54,910 nt of DNA from Acinetobacter lwoffii (GCF_024129435.1 NZ_JAMXXN010000018.1:1-54910), one strand, 5' to 3'. Counted from the first letter of the stretch, positions 9,285-19,365 are shown. Program-made: numbers and translations. The notes: generated by a model not told the origin, from the letters alone.

Positions 9285-10742
9285 GTGAGCAAAGACACTA
9301 TTGTTGCCCTCCATGCAGAACACCAAGGTCGCTGGAAAAACCGTGAAGAACTTGCGGAACGTATGATTGCCCTTGTTGGCCAGTTATATCGTGAAAAAAA
9401 TATTGTAGCTACAGTTTATGGTCGCTCTTTAATTAACCGTTCTGTGATTCAGATTTTGAAAGCACACCGCCGTACTCGCGTACTCGATGTTGAACTTTCT
9501 GTAGTTGATACTTTCCCAATTCTTGAAGCATTGGTGAAAGTAGACAACATCGGTTCTGCTGAAGTTGATCTGGGTAAACTTGCTGTTGAATTTAAAGAAA
9601 AAGGCGGCGACATCGATGCATTTGTTGCAGACGCTGTTAAATCGATCGAAGGCAATGCTGCTGCTGTAGAACATAAAGATGTGGTTCTTTATGGTTTCGG
9701 TCGTATCGGTCGTATCCTGGCGCGTTTGATGATTGGTCAATCAGGTCTGGGTCGTGGTCTTAGCCTGAAAGCAATCGTTGTTCGTAAATCATCGGATGGT
9801 GATTTGGAAAAACGTGCATCTTTATTGCGTCGTGACTCTATTCATGGTCCATTTGCAGGCACAATTTCTGTAGATGAAGAAAACGAGGCAATCATTGCCA
9901 ACGGTAACTTTATCAAAGTGATTTATGCATCGAATCCTTCTGAAGTAGACTACACTGCATACGGTATCAACAATGCACTTGTGATCGACAACACAGGTAA
10001 ATGGCGTGATGCTGAAGGTCTTGCTCAACACCTTAAATGCCCGGGCGCTGCTCGTGTGATTCTGACTGCACCTGGTAAAGGTGACATGAAGAACGTAGTT
10101 TACGGTGTAAACCAAGCGGATATCCTTGATGAAGATACCATCATCTCTGCTGCAAGCTGTACGACTAACGCTATTACACCTACACTGAAAGTATTACATG
10201 ACAAATACACGGTGTTGAATGGTCATGTTGAAACAGTTCACTCGTTCACGAATGACCAGAACCTGATCGACAACTACCATAAAGCTGACCGTCGTGGTCG
10301 TGCTGCAACATTGAACATGGTTATTACTGAAACTGGTGCAGCGAAAGCAGTAGCGAAAGCGCTTCCAGCTCTTCAAGGTAAATTGACAGGTAACTCTGTA
10401 CGTGTACCTACACCAAACGTATCTCTTGCGATTCTTAACCTGACTTTAGGTCAAGACGTTGATCGTGATGAAGTGAACGAATACATTCGTCAGATTTCAA
10501 TCGGTTCTAGCCTGCAAGGTCAAATCGGTTATACCAACTCGACTGAAGTGGTATCTTCTGACTTTATTGGTTCACGCACTGCAGGTGTATTTGACGCGCA
10601 AGCAACGATCACTTCAGGCAACCGTTTAACTGCTTATGTTTGGTACGATAACGAAGTGGGTTATAGCTGCCAGGTATTGCGTATTGCTGAACAAATGGGT
10701 GGCGTAAGCTATCCAAAAGTTCCTGCTGAAACTAATGCATAA
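9285..10742 (+). CDS. gap: Glyceraldehyde-3-phosphate dehydrogenase, long form
   Basis: This enzyme oxidatively phosphorylates glyceraldehyde 3-phosphate to 1,3-bisphosphoglycerate with NAD(P), or runs the reverse in gluconeogenesis. It has 485 residues, about 150 more than a classical GAPDH. The extra part is a helical N-terminal extension of about 130 residues that precedes the Rossmann start YGFGRIGR. The catalytic cysteine lies in SAASCTTNAITP (about residue 293). HSFTNDQN, ETGAAKAV and WYDNEVGYSC are the usual later motifs. Long GAPDH forms like this occur in Acinetobacter and Pseudomonas, where sugar catabolism bypasses upper glycolysis, so a gluconeogenic role is likely (inference). 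The GTG start at 9285 is preceded by AGAGGACG. It is monocistronic with a strong terminator. Confidence 0.93.
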   Translation: MSKDTIVALHAEHQGRWKNREELAERMIALVGQLYREKNIVATVYGRSLINRSVIQILKAHRRTRVLDVELSVVDTFPILEALVKVDNIGSAEVDLGKLAVEFKEKGGDIDAFVADAVKSIEGNAAAVEHKDVVLYGFGRIGRILARLMIGQSGLGRGLSLKAIVVRKSSDGDLEKRASLLRRDSIHGPFAGTISVDEENEAIIANGNFIKVIYASNPSEVDYTAYGINNALVIDNTGKWRDAEGLAQHLKCPGAARVILTAPGKGDMKNVVYGVNQADILDEDTIISAASCTTNAITPTLKVLHDKYTVLNGHVETVHSFTNDQNLIDNYHKADRRGRAATLNMVITETGAAKAVAKALPALQGKLTGNSVRVPTPNVSLAILNLTLGQDVDRDEVNEYIRQISIGSSLQGQIGYTNSTEVVSSDFIGSRTAGVFDAQATITSGNRLTAYVWYDNEVGYSCQVLRIAEQMGGVSYPKVPAETNA

Positions 10743-10758
10743 TTAGTATTTAGCTAAA

Positions 10759-10787
10759 AAAAGAGCCTCATTTGAGGCTCTTTTTTT
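10759..10787 (+). terminator. Terminator of gap
   Basis: AAGAGCCTCA-tt-TGAGGCTCTT is flanked by an A-run and seven Ts, directly after the gap stop codon. It is one of the strongest hairpins in the window. Confidence 0.9.
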
Positions 10788-10867
10788 ATGATTTTTTTAT
10801 TTAAAGCAGACTTTTTAATCTAATAAGAATTAATAAATCTGCTTGCTGGCGAAATATGAATCTGATA

Positions 10868-10903
10868 ACTTACAAAGAGTAAGTATATTAAAATGAGTAA
10901 GTA
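10868..10903 (+). promoter_or_regulatory. Candidate HxlR operator
   Basis: ACTTAC-aaaga-GTAAGT (10868-10884) is a perfect dyad, and GAGTAAGTA occurs at 10877 and again at 10895, exactly 18 bases apart. The cluster ends 22 bases before the start codon of the HxlR regulator. Paired, similarly spaced half-sites are what a dimeric winged-helix repressor that regulates itself would need. Confidence 0.5.
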
Positions 10904-10925
10904 ATAAAAATATTGTGAGAATGTT

Positions 10926-11300
10926 ATGACAAATTATGCAATCAGCCCGTTACTGGGGCAGGTTTTATCAACTGAATGTCCATCACGTGAAATATTGGAA
11001 CACCTTGCCAATAAATGGTCGGTCTTGGTTTTGCGTTGCCTGAGTGAAGGGGTGCATCGTTTTAGTGAACTGAAACAACGCATTGAAGGGGTAAGTGAAA
11101 AAATGCTCTCCCAGACTTTAAAAATGCTAGAACAAGATGGTTTTATTTTGAGAACGGTTTATCCGGTGGTGCCGCCAAAAGTGGAATATCAATTGACGAT
11201 TACTGGCTCACAAGCGGCTGAAAAAATCATGTATTTAATTGGCTGGATTGAAAAAAGTCTGCCAGATATTTTAGAGCATAAACAAAGTATTATTAAATAG
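10926..11300 (+). CDS. HxlR-family transcriptional regulator
   Basis: This 124-residue winged-helix DNA-binding protein belongs to the HxlR/MarR-like group. The family core is plain: CPSREILEHLANKWSVLVLRCLSEGVHRF minus its ends, then FSELKQRIEGVSEKMLSQTLKMLEQDGFI for the recognition helix and wing, and a tyrosine/proline wing segment (VVPPKVEYQLT). The single early cysteine at about residue 18 is the position used for redox or aldehyde sensing in some members. No divergent target enzyme sits beside it, which is unusual for HxlR genes, so it may act on itself or on a distant gene. A dyad/direct-repeat cluster lies just upstream. Confidence 0.85.
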   Translation: MTNYAISPLLGQVLSTECPSREILEHLANKWSVLVLRCLSEGVHRFSELKQRIEGVSEKMLSQTLKMLEQDGFILRTVYPVVPPKVEYQLTITGSQAAEKIMYLIGWIEKSLPDILEHKQSIIK

Positions 11301-11708
11301 TTTTCATTAAGTGGCAGGAATGCAGTGTTTATGAAAATACAAAATTTGAACTTATCTTGGTGTATATAAAATACAGATTTTAAAAGGTATCCGCATCAGA
11401 ATATTTTCTTGTGAACACGGCTTTTGAAAAATTTACTCCTCTATAAATTATTTTAAAAATCATTAAGAAATTCACAAAAAGAATTTCCAAAATAGGGGAT
11501 AGTATTAGGGCAAAAGCGCTTGATTTCCTACCACTTCTTTTCCATCTTTTAAGCATTCTGTTTCTAAATCTATGCCTTAGATAGGTCAAATAGGCTTGGT
11601 GAGAAAACGACTAACTAAGATTTATGGGATTGCTGCATAATTCTATTCGAGAAATTCTTTAAAATATGGCAGAATATGGGGTTTTAAAGTTTTTAGAGGA
11701 TTGGCAAT
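11301..11708. other. AT-rich gap before obgE
   Basis: About 400 bases contain no convincing gene. They hold an inverted repeat GAAATTC-acaaaaa-GAATTTC (11467-11487) without a T-run on either side, so it is not an obvious terminator. The obgE promoter must lie toward the right end. A minus-strand 69-codon frame at 11380-11589 exists but lacks coding character. Confidence 0.4.
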
Positions 11709-12926
11709 ATGCGCTTTGTTGATGAAGCAGTCATTACCGTAGAGGCTGGCGACGGTGGCAATGGCGTAGCCAGTTTTCGCCGTGAAAAATTCGTGCCATT
11801 TGGTGGTCCAGATGGTGGTGATGGTGGTCGTGGCGGCAGCATTTATATTCAGGCTGACGACGACACCAGTACGCTAGTTGATTATCGTTATACACGTAAA
11901 TATCGTGCAGAACGAGCAAAAAATGGCCGTGGGGCGAACTGTGCTGGTCGTGGCGGTGAAGATACCGTATTAAAAGTTCCGGTAGGAACAACAATTGTAG
12001 ATGTAGAGTCTGGTGACATTATTGGCGACTTGATCGAAGACGGTCAACGCGTGAAAGTTGCAGCAGGCGGTGATGGTGGTTTAGGTAATACCCACTTTAA
12101 ATCATCGACCAACCGTTCACCACGTAAGTGTACGCATGGTCAAAAAGGCGAATTCCGTGAAATCCGTCTAGAGCTTAAAGTTCTGGCAGATGTCGGCTTG
12201 CTGGGTATGCCAAATGCGGGTAAATCCACCTTCATTCGTGCTGTATCAGCGGCAAAACCAAAAGTTGCAGATTATCCATTTACCACCATGGTGCCAAACC
12301 TGGGTGTGGTCGATGCCGATAGTCACCGTTCATTCGTGATGGCAGATATTCCAGGTCTGATCGAAGGGGCATCTGAAGGTGCAGGTCTTGGGATTCGCTT
12401 CCTGAAGCACTTGGCGCGTACCCGTATCTTGTTACACATCGTTGACGTACAGCCGATTGATGGCTCAGATCCGGCACATAATGCTAAAGCAATTATGAAA
12501 GAGTTAGAAAATTTCTCCCCAACGCTTTCAAAACTGCCGATCGTATTGGTGCTGAACAAAGTCGATCAGTTGGCTGAAGAAACACGTGAAGAATGGTGCA
12601 CCCATATTCTTGAAGAATTGCAGTGGGAAGGCCCAGTTTTTGAAACTTCTGGCTTAACGGCTGAAGGCACCAAAGACGTAGTTTACTACCTGATGGATCA
12701 GATCGAAGAGCAACGTGAACGCGAAGCTGAAGATCCAGAATATGCAGCAGAAATGAAAGCATTCCGTGATCAGCTTGAAGCTGAAACACGAGAACAAACC
12801 ATCGCTGCAAAAGAAGCGTATCGTGAGATGCGTCGTCAGCAACGTCTTGCCGGTATTCTGGGCGATGATGAAGATGATGAAGATGGCGATGATGATAGTG
12901 ATGTGGAAGTGTACTACGTACGCTAA
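11709..12926 (+). CDS. obgE: GTPase Obg (ObgE/CgtA)
   Basis: Obg is an essential GTPase that acts in late 50S ribosome assembly and stress responses. The 405-residue protein has the glycine-rich Obg fold at the N-terminus (residues 1-158, many Gly-Gly-Asp-Gly repeats). The G domain follows with GMPNAGKST (G1), DIPG (G3), NKVD (G4) and a Ser-Gly (G5) segment. A long acidic tail rich in Asp and Glu ends in VEVYYVR. The start follows TTTTAGAGGATTGGCA, a good ribosome site. proB begins 27 bases after the stop and is probably co-transcribed; obg next to proB is a known arrangement in gammaproteobacteria. Confidence 0.97.
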   Translation: MRFVDEAVITVEAGDGGNGVASFRREKFVPFGGPDGGDGGRGGSIYIQADDDTSTLVDYRYTRKYRAERAKNGRGANCAGRGGEDTVLKVPVGTTIVDVESGDIIGDLIEDGQRVKVAAGGDGGLGNTHFKSSTNRSPRKCTHGQKGEFREIRLELKVLADVGLLGMPNAGKSTFIRAVSAAKPKVADYPFTTMVPNLGVVDADSHRSFVMADIPGLIEGASEGAGLGIRFLKHLARTRILLHIVDVQPIDGSDPAHNAKAIMKELENFSPTLSKLPIVLVLNKVDQLAEETREEWCTHILEELQWEGPVFETSGLTAEGTKDVVYYLMDQIEEQREREAEDPEYAAEMKAFRDQLEAETREQTIAAKEAYREMRRQQRLAGILGDDEDDEDGDDDSDVEVYYVR

Positions 12927-12953
12927 TCTCTGAGAGAAGAGTCTGAGGACAAG

Positions 12954-14087
12954 ATGATAGAAGTGGTAGATGGGCAGCGTCAGCTCAAGGGTTGTAAACG
13001 AATCGTTGTTAAAATCGGATCATCTTTACTCACAGCAAATGGACAAGGTTTAGATTTAGATGCCATCTCGCATTGGGCGGGACAAATCGCAGATCTACAC
13101 AATGCAGGACACGAGATTATTCTGGTGTCTTCCGGTGCTGTGGCTGAAGGTATGGTGCGAATGAAACTTGAGAATCGACCCACCGATCTACCCAGTCTTC
13201 AGGCTTGTGCTGCCATCGGTCAGATGGGTCTGATCCATACTTGGTCAAGCGTACTAGAGAAACACCAGATTCGAACTGCGCAAGTATTGTTAACCCATGA
13301 TGATCTGGCAGATCGTCGTCGTTATCTCAATTCATGTGATGCTTTGCAGAACCTGATTGACTGGCGTGTGATTCCGGTGATCAATGAAAATGATACTGTT
13401 TCGACTGACGAAATTCGCTTTGGTGACAACGACACACTTGCTGCGATGGTTGCGGGTCAGGTTCATGCAGACCTTCTGATTATCTTAACGGATCAGGAAG
13501 GGATGTTTGACTCAGACCCACGGTCTAATCCAGATGCCAAACTGTTCCATACCGTACGTGCGATGGATGAAAGTCTGTTTGATATGGCCGGTGGAGGCGG
13601 TAAATTTGGTCGTGGTGGCATGCTGACCAAAGTTCGTGCTGCACGTCTGGCTGCAAAGTCGGGCTGTCCGACCTTAATTGCAAGTGGTGATAGTGATGGT
13701 GTTCTATCACGTCTAATGTCTGGCGAATTGTTAGGTACTTTATTTGTGACTGATAAAGACCGGATGACAGCGCATCAGCAATGGTTGGCTGCTCACTTGC
13801 AAACCGCAGGTCGTTTAGTGATTGATGATGGCGCAGTGAAAGCCATTAAAGACAATCATCGCAGCTTATTGCCTGTAGGGGTGAAAGCGGTTGAGGGTCA
13901 TTTCGAACGCGGTGATGTGGTGGAATGTGTCGATACACAAGGTCACCGGATTGCGGTCGGTCGTGTCAACTTCAGTTCGCGTTCAGCAGATATCGTTCGT
14001 GGTCTGGCATCAGATAAAGTGCATCAGGTGTTAGGTGAAGTGCGTTCGCTGGAAATGATTCATCGCAATCATATGGCGATTTACTAA
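12954..14087 (+). CDS. proB: Glutamate 5-kinase
   Basis: ProB phosphorylates glutamate to gamma-glutamyl phosphate, the first and feedback-controlled step of proline synthesis. The 377-residue protein shows the amino-acid kinase start [10 protein letters not shown] and the helix SSGAVAEGM. Substrate segments are [24 protein letters not shown] and [12 protein letters not shown], followed by [15 protein letters not shown]-terminal PUA domain (about 285-365) is present, as in the full-length E. coli type. proA is not next to it. It shares a transcript with obgE and ends in a strong terminator. Confidence 0.97.
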   Translation: MIEVVDGQRQLKGCKRIVVKIGSSLLTANGQGLDLDAISHWAGQIADLHNAGHEIILVSSGAVAEGMVRMKLENRPTDLPSLQACAAIGQMGLIHTWSSVLEKHQIRTAQVLLTHDDLADRRRYLNSCDALQNLIDWRVIPVINENDTVSTDEIRFGDNDTLAAMVAGQVHADLLIILTDQEGMFDSDPRSNPDAKLFHTVRAMDESLFDMAGGGGKFGRGGMLTKVRAARLAAKSGCPTLIASGDSDGVLSRLMSGELLGTLFVTDKDRMTAHQQWLAAHLQTAGRLVIDDGAVKAIKDNHRSLLPVGVKAVEGHFERGDVVECVDTQGHRIAVGRVNFSSRSADIVRGLASDKVHQVLGEVRSLEMIHRNHMAIY

Positions 14088-14114
14088 ATTATTCAGATTC
14101 AAGTTTAGAGATTC

Positions 14115-14143
14115 AAAAAATCCCGCTTTCGAGCGGGTTTTTT
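14115..14143. terminator. Terminator between proB and the PAP2 gene
   Basis: AAAAAATCCCGCT-ttcg-AGCGGGTTTTTT is a very stable stem with a UUCG loop. It ends the obgE-proB unit and, being A/T-flanked on both sides, also serves the converging minus-strand PAP2 gene. Confidence 0.9.
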
Positions 14144-14161
14144 ATGACATTTTAATTAGAT

Positions 14162-14758
14162 TTATTTGATCCAGCCCATTCGAATTAAAGGCGAAAATAC
14201 CCAATAATGAATACCCAAAATAAAGTTTATGATTTGATTCTCATATTTCCACCACAGCGGCAAGCCAGCTAAATTTACTATTATTGCCATCAGGAATGCA
14301 CCCAGCATATCAATTGGAAAATGCACACCGACATAAACACGCGACCATGCCACCAGCCAAGCTGTCCAGATTAGAATTCGTCCCAAGTCTCGCTGCGGTG
14401 AAAAATAATAGGCGAAGGCAATCCCACTAAAAATACTCATATGGTTGCTGGGAAAAGAACCAGTCGGTGCATGTTCAATCAGGGTGCGACCAACATCCAT
14501 CACAAACGGGCGTGGGGTATTGAGTACCGCAGACAATACTTCACTCATCAATAATGTAATAGCTGTAAAGATGAAGGCTTTAATAATCCCTGTTTTTACT
14601 TCGTAACTACCACGGAACCAAGCAATAGCAAAAATCAGCAAAAAAAGATAAACCAGGTCATGCGCAATCAGGGAGGCATAGTTGATCATCCAGATTGAGG
14701 CTTGGTCGGGTACATTTAAGATATGAAACAGCTGAAGGTTCAGTTGGTCAAGGGACAT
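14162..14758 (-). CDS. PAP2-family phosphatase, likely undecaprenyl-diphosphatase type
   Basis: This 198-residue inner-membrane enzyme has about six helices. The three acid-phosphatase motifs are present in order: LNTPRPF (motif 1), PSNHMS (motif 2), and SRVYVGVHFPIDM (motif 3, with the catalytic histidine and aspartate). The sequence resembles BcrC/YbjG proteins, which dephosphorylate undecaprenyl diphosphate on the periplasmic face to recycle the lipid carrier for cell-wall synthesis. A related lipid-phosphate substrate cannot be excluded. I chose the ATG at 14758; a TTG at 14779 would add seven residues. Neither has a strong ribosome site. Confidence 0.82.
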   Translation of the reverse strand: MSLDQLNLQLFHILNVPDQASIWMINYASLIAHDLVYLFLLIFAIAWFRGSYEVKTGIIKAFIFTAITLLMSEVLSAVLNTPRPFVMDVGRTLIEHAPTGSFPSNHMSIFSGIAFAYYFSPQRDLGRILIWTAWLVAWSRVYVGVHFPIDMLGAFLMAIIVNLAGLPLWWKYENQIINFILGIHYWVFSPLIRMGWIK

Positions 14759-14869
14759 GAGCAGAGAGGAGTGGAACAAATGTCCGTTACTCTAAACCGG
14801 TCAAGCCTCAATTCCTACCTGAGTTTGTATGAATTTGTAGCCTTGCTTTTTAAAGAATATTCACATGAT

Positions 14870-14893
14870 AAAAAACCACTCAAAAGAGTGGTT
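14870..14893 (-). terminator. Terminator of the SIMPL-domain gene
   Basis: AACCACTC-aaaa-GAGTGGTT lies 30 bases beyond the minus-strand stop. On that strand it runs into six Ts. Confidence 0.8.
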
Positions 14894-14922
14894 CTTAAAA
14901 GTCCGAATAATATAATGAAGTC

Positions 14923-15627
14923 TTATTTAAACTGAATCGCCCCATTCGCACTGACCGTCATTTGCGATTCACCCGCCGCAACTTCCTGCTCAGGAACCGC
15001 CATATCAGCCGATGCAGATTTCATCATGGCCATACGCGGTACTGGCTGTGGTGAATAATTGTTAGTATTCAGGTTTAAGTTCACCAGTTGATAACTCGGT
15101 TTGTTCCAGGTCTGGGTGAGTGCCTGTGCGCGTTGCTGGAAGTTTTTGGTGGCTTCAATCATCAGCTCGCTTTCAACTTTTTTACGCTTTTCATCTGATA
15201 CTTTAAAGTTAATCGACTGGGTCTGGAAGTGCTGTTGTAATTCGGCAATCAGTTGAGACGTTGCTTTAAAATCTTTCGATTCCAGACGAATCTGAGCACG
15301 ACCACGCCATTCTTTCAATTTACGGTTGTCATTGTCATAAATAGGATAAGTGCTTTGTGCGCCCGTCTCGATTTTCACAGTAGGATATTTGCGTGCTGTG
15401 GCGATCGCCTGATTCATCAGCTGGTTAATTTGAGTGGCTAGTTCAGCCGGCTGTTTGTTGGATTTTTCAATATAAAGCACAGCATGCATTTCATCATTTG
15501 AGATTTCACGGCTAGCCTCTGCTGAAAGATTAACAACATTATAATTCAGAGATTCAGCAGGAGCTGCAAATGCGCCTGTGGCGAGGGTGCTGGCAAGGAT
15601 CAAACTGGTAAGTGCTAAGAGACGCAT
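14923..15627 (-). CDS. SIMPL-domain (DUF541) periplasmic protein
   Basis: This 234-residue protein has a signal peptide ending in Phe-Ala-Ala before Pro-Ala-Glu. The mature chain is a SIMPL/YggE-type domain: a first strand VVNLSAEASREISNDEMHAVL, the helix with QLMNQAIATARKYPTVKIETGAQSTYP minus its ends, YRGRAQ-like WRGRAQIRLES, and a final NGAIQFK strand. E. coli YggE limits oxidative stress and related proteins may form ring channels, but the molecular function is not settled. AGGACA precedes the ATG. It is transcribed alone and divergently from the dat-ddc unit across a long gap. Confidence 0.82.
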   Translation of the reverse strand: MRLLALTSLILASTLATGAFAAPAESLNYNVVNLSAEASREISNDEMHAVLYIEKSNKQPAELATQINQLMNQAIATARKYPTVKIETGAQSTYPIYDNDNRKLKEWRGRAQIRLESKDFKATSQLIAELQQHFQTQSINFKVSDEKRKKVESELMIEATKNFQQRAQALTQTWNKPSYQLVNLNLNTNNYSPQPVPRMAMMKSASADMAVPEQEVAAGESQMTVSANGAIQFK

Positions 15628-16102
15628 GAAATTGTCCTGTTTTTCTTAAAATTGGCCATCTAAGCCGTTGTTAAAATATTAAATCTCAATTGTGATCTTT
15701 TTACGAAATATTTGTCGTAAGAGTGTTAAATTCTCTTTAATTTTATCTCATTATTTAATTTATATTTATTTTTAATAATTAAATACTTAATGAATAATTT
15801 TAAGATTGGTTACCTGAATGCCGCCTGCGCTACAAAAAACCATAAAAGAACACGCTTTTCTTTCTGCTGTCACACTGTAAGATGATGATTTAGGGGATGG
15901 ATTAGCATGATGTTTTTTTTCGATAAAGATTAGGACAAAATGTGACTGAAAGTTGTTTATTTTCCTGAAAAATTCGGTATCATCCGCCTCCTAGTTATTC
16001 GAATACAAAACTGCTAGCTAGAACCTTTATAAAGCGCCGAGTCAAAGGACCAAACGTCACCAGACTTATTTCTTTCACCCATATCAGAGATGGTAATTCG
16101 AT
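15628..16102. promoter_or_regulatory. Control region upstream of dat-ddc
   Basis: This 475-base gap separates the divergent SIMPL gene and dat. The dyad TTACGA-N8-TCGTAA (15701-15720) lies near the SIMPL side. A perfect ten-base palindrome TATTCGAATA (15996-16005) lies 98 bases before the dat ATG, just past a possible -10 element (TATCAT, 15978-15983). If that -10 is used, dat has a leader of about 110 bases. I see no gene in the gap. Confidence 0.45.
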
Positions 16103-17476
16103 ATGAGCGTTACTTCTGTAAACCCTGCCACCAATTCCACAAACGAATACTACTTGACTCGCCAAAGTCAGATGGAATCGAATGTGCGTAGTTATCCACG
16201 TAAATTACCGTTAGCGATAGCAAAAGCACAAGGTTGCTGGGTTACCGATGTTGAAGGTACTGAGTACCTTGATTGTTTAGCTGGGGCAGGGACGTTGGCT
16301 TTAGGCCATAATCATCCTGCAGTCATTCAAAGTATCCAGGATACAATTGTAAGCGGTTTACCATTGCATACCTTGGATCTTACTACTCCTTTAAAAGATG
16401 CTTTTACTGAAGCACTTCTTTCTTATCTTCCAGGTGGCCAAGAAGAATACTGCTTGCAGTTCTGTGGTCCGTCCGGTGCAGATGCAACCGAAGCCGCGAT
16501 TAAACTGGCGAAAACCTTTACCGGTCGTAGCTCAGTGATCAGCTTCTCTGGTGGTTATCATGGTATGACTCACGGTGCATTGGCAATGACAGGTAACCTA
16601 TCTGCGAAAAATGCAGTGAACGGTTTGATGCCGGGTGTACAGTTCATGCCGTATCCGCATGAATACCGTTGCCCATTGGGTCTTGGTGGTGAAGCCGGTG
16701 TTGATGCTTTAACTTATTTCTTTGAAAACTTCATTGAAGATGTCGAAAGTGGTGTGACCAAACCTGCAGCTGTAATTCTTGAAGCGATTCAAGGTGAAGG
16801 CGGTGTGGTAACGGCGCCAGTAAAATGGTTGCAAAAAATCCGTGAAGTGACTGAAAAACACAACATCGTATTGATTCTTGATGAAGTTCAGGCTGGTTTT
16901 GCACGTTCAGGCAAAATGTTTGCATTCGAACACGCAGGTATCGAACCTGATGTTGTAGTGATGTCTAAAGCCGTAGGTGGTAGCTTACCGCTTGCCGTAC
17001 TTGGTATTAAACGTAAGTTTGATGCTTGGCAGCCAGCAGGTCATACCGGTACTTTCCGTGGTAACCAATTGGCGATGGGTACAGGTCTTGCAACGATCAA
17101 TACCATTAAAGAACAGAACCTGGCTCAAAATGCACAAGAGCGTGGTGATTTCCTGCAAGCTGAACTTAAAAAACTGGCTACTGAATTCCCGTGTATCGGT
17201 AACGTGCGTGGCCGTGGTCTGATGATCGGCGTTGAAATCGTAGATGAGCGCAAAGATGCGGATCATATGGGTTCTTTACCTGCTGATGGTCAGTTGGCTG
17301 CAGCGATCCAAACCGCTTGTTTCAACAATAAATTATTGCTTGAGAAAGGTGGTCGTAACGGTACAGTGATTCGTTTACTTTGCCCGTTGATCATTACTCA
17401 AGACGAATGTGTTGAAGTGATTGCTCGTTTCAAAAAATCGGTTGCTGAAGCACTAGTTGCAGTTCGAGGCGCATAA
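16103..17476 (+). CDS. dat: Diaminobutyrate-2-oxoglutarate aminotransferase
   Basis: Dat converts L-aspartate 4-semialdehyde plus glutamate to L-2,4-diaminobutyrate, a pyridoxal-phosphate step. It has 457 residues and a class III aminotransferase fold: [12 protein letters not shown] near residue 60, the cofactor-contact [16 protein letters not shown], the [11 protein letters not shown] motif, and the internal-aldimine lysine in VVMSKAVGG (about 290). The late [12 protein letters not shown] is typical of diaminobutyrate aminotransferases rather than ornithine ones. ddc follows after three bases, so the two are translationally coupled, as known for this pathway in Acinetobacter baumannii. A siderophore context, the other common place for Dat, is absent here. 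Confidence 0.95.
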   Translation: MSVTSVNPATNSTNEYYLTRQSQMESNVRSYPRKLPLAIAKAQGCWVTDVEGTEYLDCLAGAGTLALGHNHPAVIQSIQDTIVSGLPLHTLDLTTPLKDAFTEALLSYLPGGQEEYCLQFCGPSGADATEAAIKLAKTFTGRSSVISFSGGYHGMTHGALAMTGNLSAKNAVNGLMPGVQFMPYPHEYRCPLGLGGEAGVDALTYFFENFIEDVESGVTKPAAVILEAIQGEGGVVTAPVKWLQKIREVTEKHNIVLILDEVQAGFARSGKMFAFEHAGIEPDVVVMSKAVGGSLPLAVLGIKRKFDAWQPAGHTGTFRGNQLAMGTGLATINTIKEQNLAQNAQERGDFLQAELKKLATEFPCIGNVRGRGLMIGVEIVDERKDADHMGSLPADGQLAAAIQTACFNNKLLLEKGGRNGTVIRLLCPLIITQDECVEVIARFKKSVAEALVAVRGA

Positions 17477-17479
17477 TTC

Positions 17480-19012
17480 ATGGTAGATTTCGCAGAACAT
17501 CGTAAAGCGTTACTCTGCAATGATGCTGCATCCATTGCTGACTATCAGGCTGGCATGGACCAAGCGACCAAAGCGGTTGCGGCATGGTTGCAAAACGACA
17601 AAATGTACACGGGCGGCAGTATTAAAGAGCTGCGCAGTGCAATTGCATTTCATCCTTCAAAAGAAGGTTTGGGTGTAGAAAAATCTCTTGAGCGTATGGT
17701 TGAGCTATTCCTTAACAAGAGCTTAAAAGTGCATCATCCGCATTCACTTGCGCATCTTCACTGTCCAACGATGGTGACTAGCCAGATCGCGGAAGTGCTG
17801 ATTAATGCAACCAACCAGTCAATGGACTCATGGGATCAAAGCCCGGCCGGTTCGTTGATGGAAGTTCAGCTGATTGACTGGTTACGTCAAAAAGTCGGCT
17901 ATGGTGCGGGTCAGGCCGGTGTGTTCACTTCTGGTGGTACGCAGTCTAACTTGATGGGCGTATTGCTTGCGCGTGATGCTTGCATCGCGAAAAACTGGAA
18001 AGACGAAAATGGTAATCCGTGGTCGGTTCAGCGCGATGGTATTCCTGCGGATGCGATGCGTAATGTCAAAGTCATCTGTTCTGAAAATGCACATTTCTCT
18101 GTGCAAAAGAACATGGCGATGATGGGCATGGGCTTCCAGTCAGTGGTCACTGTTCCTGTGAATGAAAATGCACAGATGGACGTAGATGCACTGGAAAAAA
18201 CCATGGCGCATCTTCAGTCTGAAGGCAAGATCGTGGCATGTGTGGTGGCAACAGCGGGTACAACGGATGCTGGTGCGATTGATCCATTGAAAGCAATTCG
18301 TGAAATCACCAATAAATATGGCGCGTGGATGCACATCGATGCGGCATGGGGTGGTGCACTGATTCTATCCAATGACTATCGTTCTATGCTGGACGGGATT
18401 GAGCTGTCGGATTCGATCACGCTTGATTTCCATAAGCATTATTTCCAAACCATTTCTTGTGGCGCGTTCCTGCTGAAAGATGAAGCGAATTACCGTTTCA
18501 TGCATTATGAAGCAGAGTATCTGAACTCCGCTTATGATGAAGAGCATGGTGTTCCTAACTTGGTGTCGAAATCACTACAAACGACGCGTCGTTTTGATGC
18601 CTTGAAATTGTGGATGACTGTAGAAGCATTAGGTGAAGAGCTTTATGGTTCGATGATCGATCATGGCGTGAAATTAACCCGTGATGTGGCAGACTACATT
18701 AAAGCGACTGATGGTCTGGAGCTTCTGCTTGAGCCTCAATTCGCGTCTGTCTTGTTCCGTGTGGTTCCAGCGGGATATCCGGTTGAATTACTCGATACGC
18801 TCAATCAAAACGTAGCAGACGAACTGTTTGCGCGTGGTGAAGCGAACATTGGTGTGACGAAAGTCGGTCAGGTTCAGTCTCTGAAAATGACTACTTTAAG
18901 CCCGGTTGCAACGCTTGATAACGTGAAGAACTTGCTGGCATTAGTGCTTGCAGAAGCGGATCGTATCAAAGATTCAATCGCTGACGGTACTTATACGCCA
19001 CCCATTGCATAA
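17480..19012 (+). CDS. ddc: L-2,4-diaminobutyrate decarboxylase
   Basis: Ddc removes CO2 from L-2,4-diaminobutyrate to give 1,3-diaminopropane. It has 510 residues and belongs to the group II pyridoxal-phosphate decarboxylases. Visible landmarks are [13 protein letters not shown] near residue 92, [12 protein letters not shown] for phosphate binding, the conserved [10 protein letters not shown], and the Schiff-base lysine in DFHKHYFQ (about 317). 1,3-Diaminopropane is the characteristic polyamine of Acinetobacter and has been linked in A. baumannii to surface motility. It starts three bases after the dat stop, and the operon closes with a strong terminator. Confidence 0.95.
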   Translation: MVDFAEHRKALLCNDAASIADYQAGMDQATKAVAAWLQNDKMYTGGSIKELRSAIAFHPSKEGLGVEKSLERMVELFLNKSLKVHHPHSLAHLHCPTMVTSQIAEVLINATNQSMDSWDQSPAGSLMEVQLIDWLRQKVGYGAGQAGVFTSGGTQSNLMGVLLARDACIAKNWKDENGNPWSVQRDGIPADAMRNVKVICSENAHFSVQKNMAMMGMGFQSVVTVPVNENAQMDVDALEKTMAHLQSEGKIVACVVATAGTTDAGAIDPLKAIREITNKYGAWMHIDAAWGGALILSNDYRSMLDGIELSDSITLDFHKHYFQTISCGAFLLKDEANYRFMHYEAEYLNSAYDEEHGVPNLVSKSLQTTRRFDALKLWMTVEALGEELYGSMIDHGVKLTRDVADYIKATDGLELLLEPQFASVLFRVVPAGYPVELLDTLNQNVADELFARGEANIGVTKVGQVQSLKMTTLSPVATLDNVKNLLALVLAEADRIKDSIADGTYTPPIA

Positions 19013-19026
19013 GTGATGGTGGTGTG

Positions 19027-19056
19027 AAAAAAAGGAGATCGAAATGATCTCCTTTT
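19027..19056 (+). terminator. Terminator of dat-ddc
   Basis: AAAAAAAGGAGATC-gaaat-GATCTCCTTTTTT begins 15 bases after the ddc stop codon. Confidence 0.9.
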
Positions 19057-19337
19057 TTGTGCGCTTAAAAATAAAAAAAGGTCCTTTCCCAGATCGAAAT
19101 TCCTCACAAAAACACGGAAGGTCTGAATCCCGTTTGGCCTGTTATTTATTTGTCATAGGCTTATGTAAAACTGGGGAGCAGGATTTATCCTGAGTTCAGG
19201 TTTATAAAAATTGTTACATGTCATTGGTCTAAAATTTTTTATTGAACTAGATGATATAAAGAACTTAATCATTGAAATCCATAAAAATTTAATCAAGAAA
19301 AAACCGCTAGATTAAAAATCACTAAATCGTAATAAAG
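19057..19337. other. AT-rich gap before the Pho box
   Basis: About 280 bases hold no gene, repeat or hairpin that I can support. Only the last part near 19338 carries a recognisable control site for pstS. Confidence 0.5.
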
Positions 19338-19365
19338 CTGTAACTTATCTGTCATATTCTAAAAT
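19338..19365 (+). promoter_or_regulatory. Pho box and -10 element of pstS
   Basis: CTGTAAC-ttat-CTGTCAT (19338-19355) matches the 7-4-7 direct repeat bound by PhoB (consensus CTGTCAT with an AT spacer) in 12 of 14 repeat positions. TAAAAT at 19360-19365 follows as a -10 element, with no separate -35, the usual form of PhoB-activated promoters. The pstS ATG is 82 bases downstream. Induction under phosphate starvation is therefore expected. Confidence 0.78.

Noticed and set aside
11380..11589. Minus-strand 69-codon frame between the HxlR gene and obgE
   Set aside because: Basic then hydrophobic, but no ribosome site, no family resemblance and composition like the surrounding non-coding DNA.
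14723..14935. Plus-strand 70-codon frame antisense to the PAP2 gene start
   Set aside because: Lies over the PAP2 start and the SIMPL terminator; no coding character.
16103..19012. dat-ddc as part of a siderophore cluster
   Set aside because: No siderophore synthetase or receptor genes are nearby; the pair alone fits diaminopropane synthesis.
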